Positions 6,231-6,477 of a stretch of DNA of 6,477 nucleotides are shown here, one piece after another. The first letter of the stretch is position 1. Each line of letters opens with the position of its first letter. The notes beneath the pieces were generated by a model. That model ran no database searches, was not told where the DNA came from, and saw only the letters and a list, made by a program, of their open reading frames with translations. The position numbers were made by a program, and so were the translations under genes. Source of the DNA: an uncultured bacterium (lineage in GTDB: Bacteria; Actinomycetota; Coriobacteriia; Coriobacteriales; Eggerthellaceae); assembly GCA_905215035.1 (NCBI GenBank), contig CAJMOJ010000086.1, positions 1 through 6,477 on the forward strand, given 5' to 3'.

Positions 6231-6309
6231 CATTGTCGCCGTAAGGTTTTAAGAACCATGGGGGTGTTAGCCCTCATTGTTCGTAAAAGATGAAAGAGGT
6301 GAACAATGA
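6231..6309 (+). promoter_or_regulatory. Structured leader with a start-codon-occluding stem
   Basis: Three pairings are visible. Hairpin A: GGTT (6245-6248) with AACC (6254-6257), loop of five. Hairpin B abuts it: ATGGGGG (6258-6264) with CCCTCAT (6271-6277), one G-T pair, hexaloop TGTTAG. Stem C: TCATTGTTC (6274-6282) with GAACAATGA (6301-6309), nine perfect pairs, loop of 18. Stem C pairs the ATG itself and shares 6274-6277 with hairpin B, so the two compete. A second CATTGT (6231-6236) could also pair with the start region. This suggests a translational switch, but ligand or protein partner is unknown. Confidence 0.45.
6295..6301 (+). promoter_or_regulatory. Ribosome binding site of the amidotransferase gene
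   Basis: AGAGGTG at 6295-6301 is a strong Shine-Dalgarno match close to the ATG at 6306. Most of it lies in the 18-base loop of the start-codon stem; its last G is the first base of the 3' arm. It fixes the start at 6306. Confidence 0.8.
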
Positions 6310-6477
6310 CCCTTCGCGAAGGAGACATCAGGATTCCTTCCGGATGCGCGATTTCGGGCATTATGGATCGCAGTGGCCAACGCCATGATGGAACAGACAT
6401 TTTGCGTTCAATTGAACTCATGCATGATCGTTCCAATGGTCTTGGCGGTGGTTTTGCGGCGTATGGCATCTATCCTG
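6306..6477 (+). CDS. Class II glutamine amidotransferase, glutamate-synthase type (5' part only)
   Basis: The first 57 residues are visible; the gene is cut by the right edge of the window. The N-terminus MTLREGDIRIPSG precedes Cys14 in GCAISGIMDRSGQ, followed by LMHDRSNGLGGGFAAYGIYP. This is recognisable as the N-terminal-nucleophile glutaminase domain of the split, GlxB/GltB-like glutamate synthase family, which releases ammonia from glutamine for a synthase subunit. Family knowledge predicts removal of the first 13 residues so that Cys14 becomes the N-terminal nucleophile. H40-R42 and N44-G49 occupy the place of the HRG and G-x-G glutamine-site motifs of class II enzymes. In many genomes such genes precede FMN-binding synthase and Fe-S/GltB gamma-type genes, so a nitrogen-assimilation operon probably continues to the right. 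The leader suggests post-transcriptional control. Confidence 0.8.
   Translation, partial: MTLREGDIRIPSGCAISGIMDRSGQRHDGTDILRSIELMHDRSNGLGGGFAAYGIYP

Larger units (their letters stand above)
5839..6305. other. Intergenic region between the two genes
   Basis: No convincing gene is seen on either strand in these 467 bases. The region holds an A-rich degenerate repeat (5880-5938), a strong terminator (5951-5988), AT-rich DNA with TTGACA-like -35 boxes (6028 and 6122), an inverted repeat CCAAAA/TTTTGG (6157-6181), a 14-bp palindrome (6178-6191), a tandem TAACG pair (6201-6210), and a leader with two abutting hairpins and a start-codon-occluding stem (6231-6309). Confidence 0.7.

Noticed and set aside
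6245..6277. Tandem hairpins as a canonical ANTAR antiterminator target
   Set aside because: Loops are five bases (TTAAG) and six bases (TGTTAG). Neither has the A1 and G4 of known ANTAR hexaloops, and no terminator stem follows.
6152..6469. Minus-strand 105-codon open frame opposite the amidotransferase start
   Set aside because: It is antisense to a recognisable conserved protein with a good ribosome binding site and shows no family resemblance itself.
1..6477. CRISPR array, insertion sequence or prophage
   Set aside because: No regularly spaced identical repeats, no transposase or integrase-like frame, and no terminal inverted repeats with target duplications were seen.

Overview
The window looks like chromosomal DNA from a Gram-positive bacterium. 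The evidence is a signal peptide and a C-terminal wall-sorting signal on the main protein, strong GAGG-type ribosome binding sites, intrinsic terminators, and Gram-positive-style surface modules. The LANTG sorting motif (LAXTG class, typical of actinobacterial class E sortases) and the ~45% GC suggest an actinobacterium of moderate GC such as a Coriobacteriia/Eggerthellia member. A clostridial host is not excluded and the taxon is not proven.

Layout. Positions 1-33 are the intrinsic terminator of a gene lying to the left. Positions 34-243 are a promoter and leader region: an inverted repeat (81-106), a good sigma-70-type extended -10 promoter (130-158) and a leader hairpin (191-223). Positions 244-5838 are one very large plus-strand gene for a predicted secreted, wall-anchored multidomain protein of 1864 residues. 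In order it has a signal peptide, a DUF5057-like/GATase1-like domain, an Ig/FN3-like stretch, an InlB-type repeat, about five related beta-repeats, an Asp/Pro linker, three DUF11/isopeptide-type domains and an LANTG sorting signal. Positions 5839-6305 are intergenic: an A-rich degenerate repeat, a strong terminator (5951-5988), a 14-bp perfect palindrome (6178-6191) and a structured leader. From 6306 the 5' end of a class II glutamine amidotransferase gene (glutamate-synthase type) runs off the right edge.

The two genes look functionally independent. One is a cell-surface protein that may interact with a host or neighbouring cells. The other starts a nitrogen-assimilation locus. A terminator separates them and each has its own leader.

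The most interesting points are: (i) a run of nine G just after the signal-peptide cleavage site, where loss or gain of one G ends translation within a few codons, so the surface protein may be phase variable; (ii) a leader before the amidotransferase gene in which a 9-bp perfect stem would occlude the start codon and competes with an upstream hexaloop hairpin, resembling a translational switch; (iii) a TTGG-N6-CCAA dyad present in both intergenic regions, once exactly over a -10 box.
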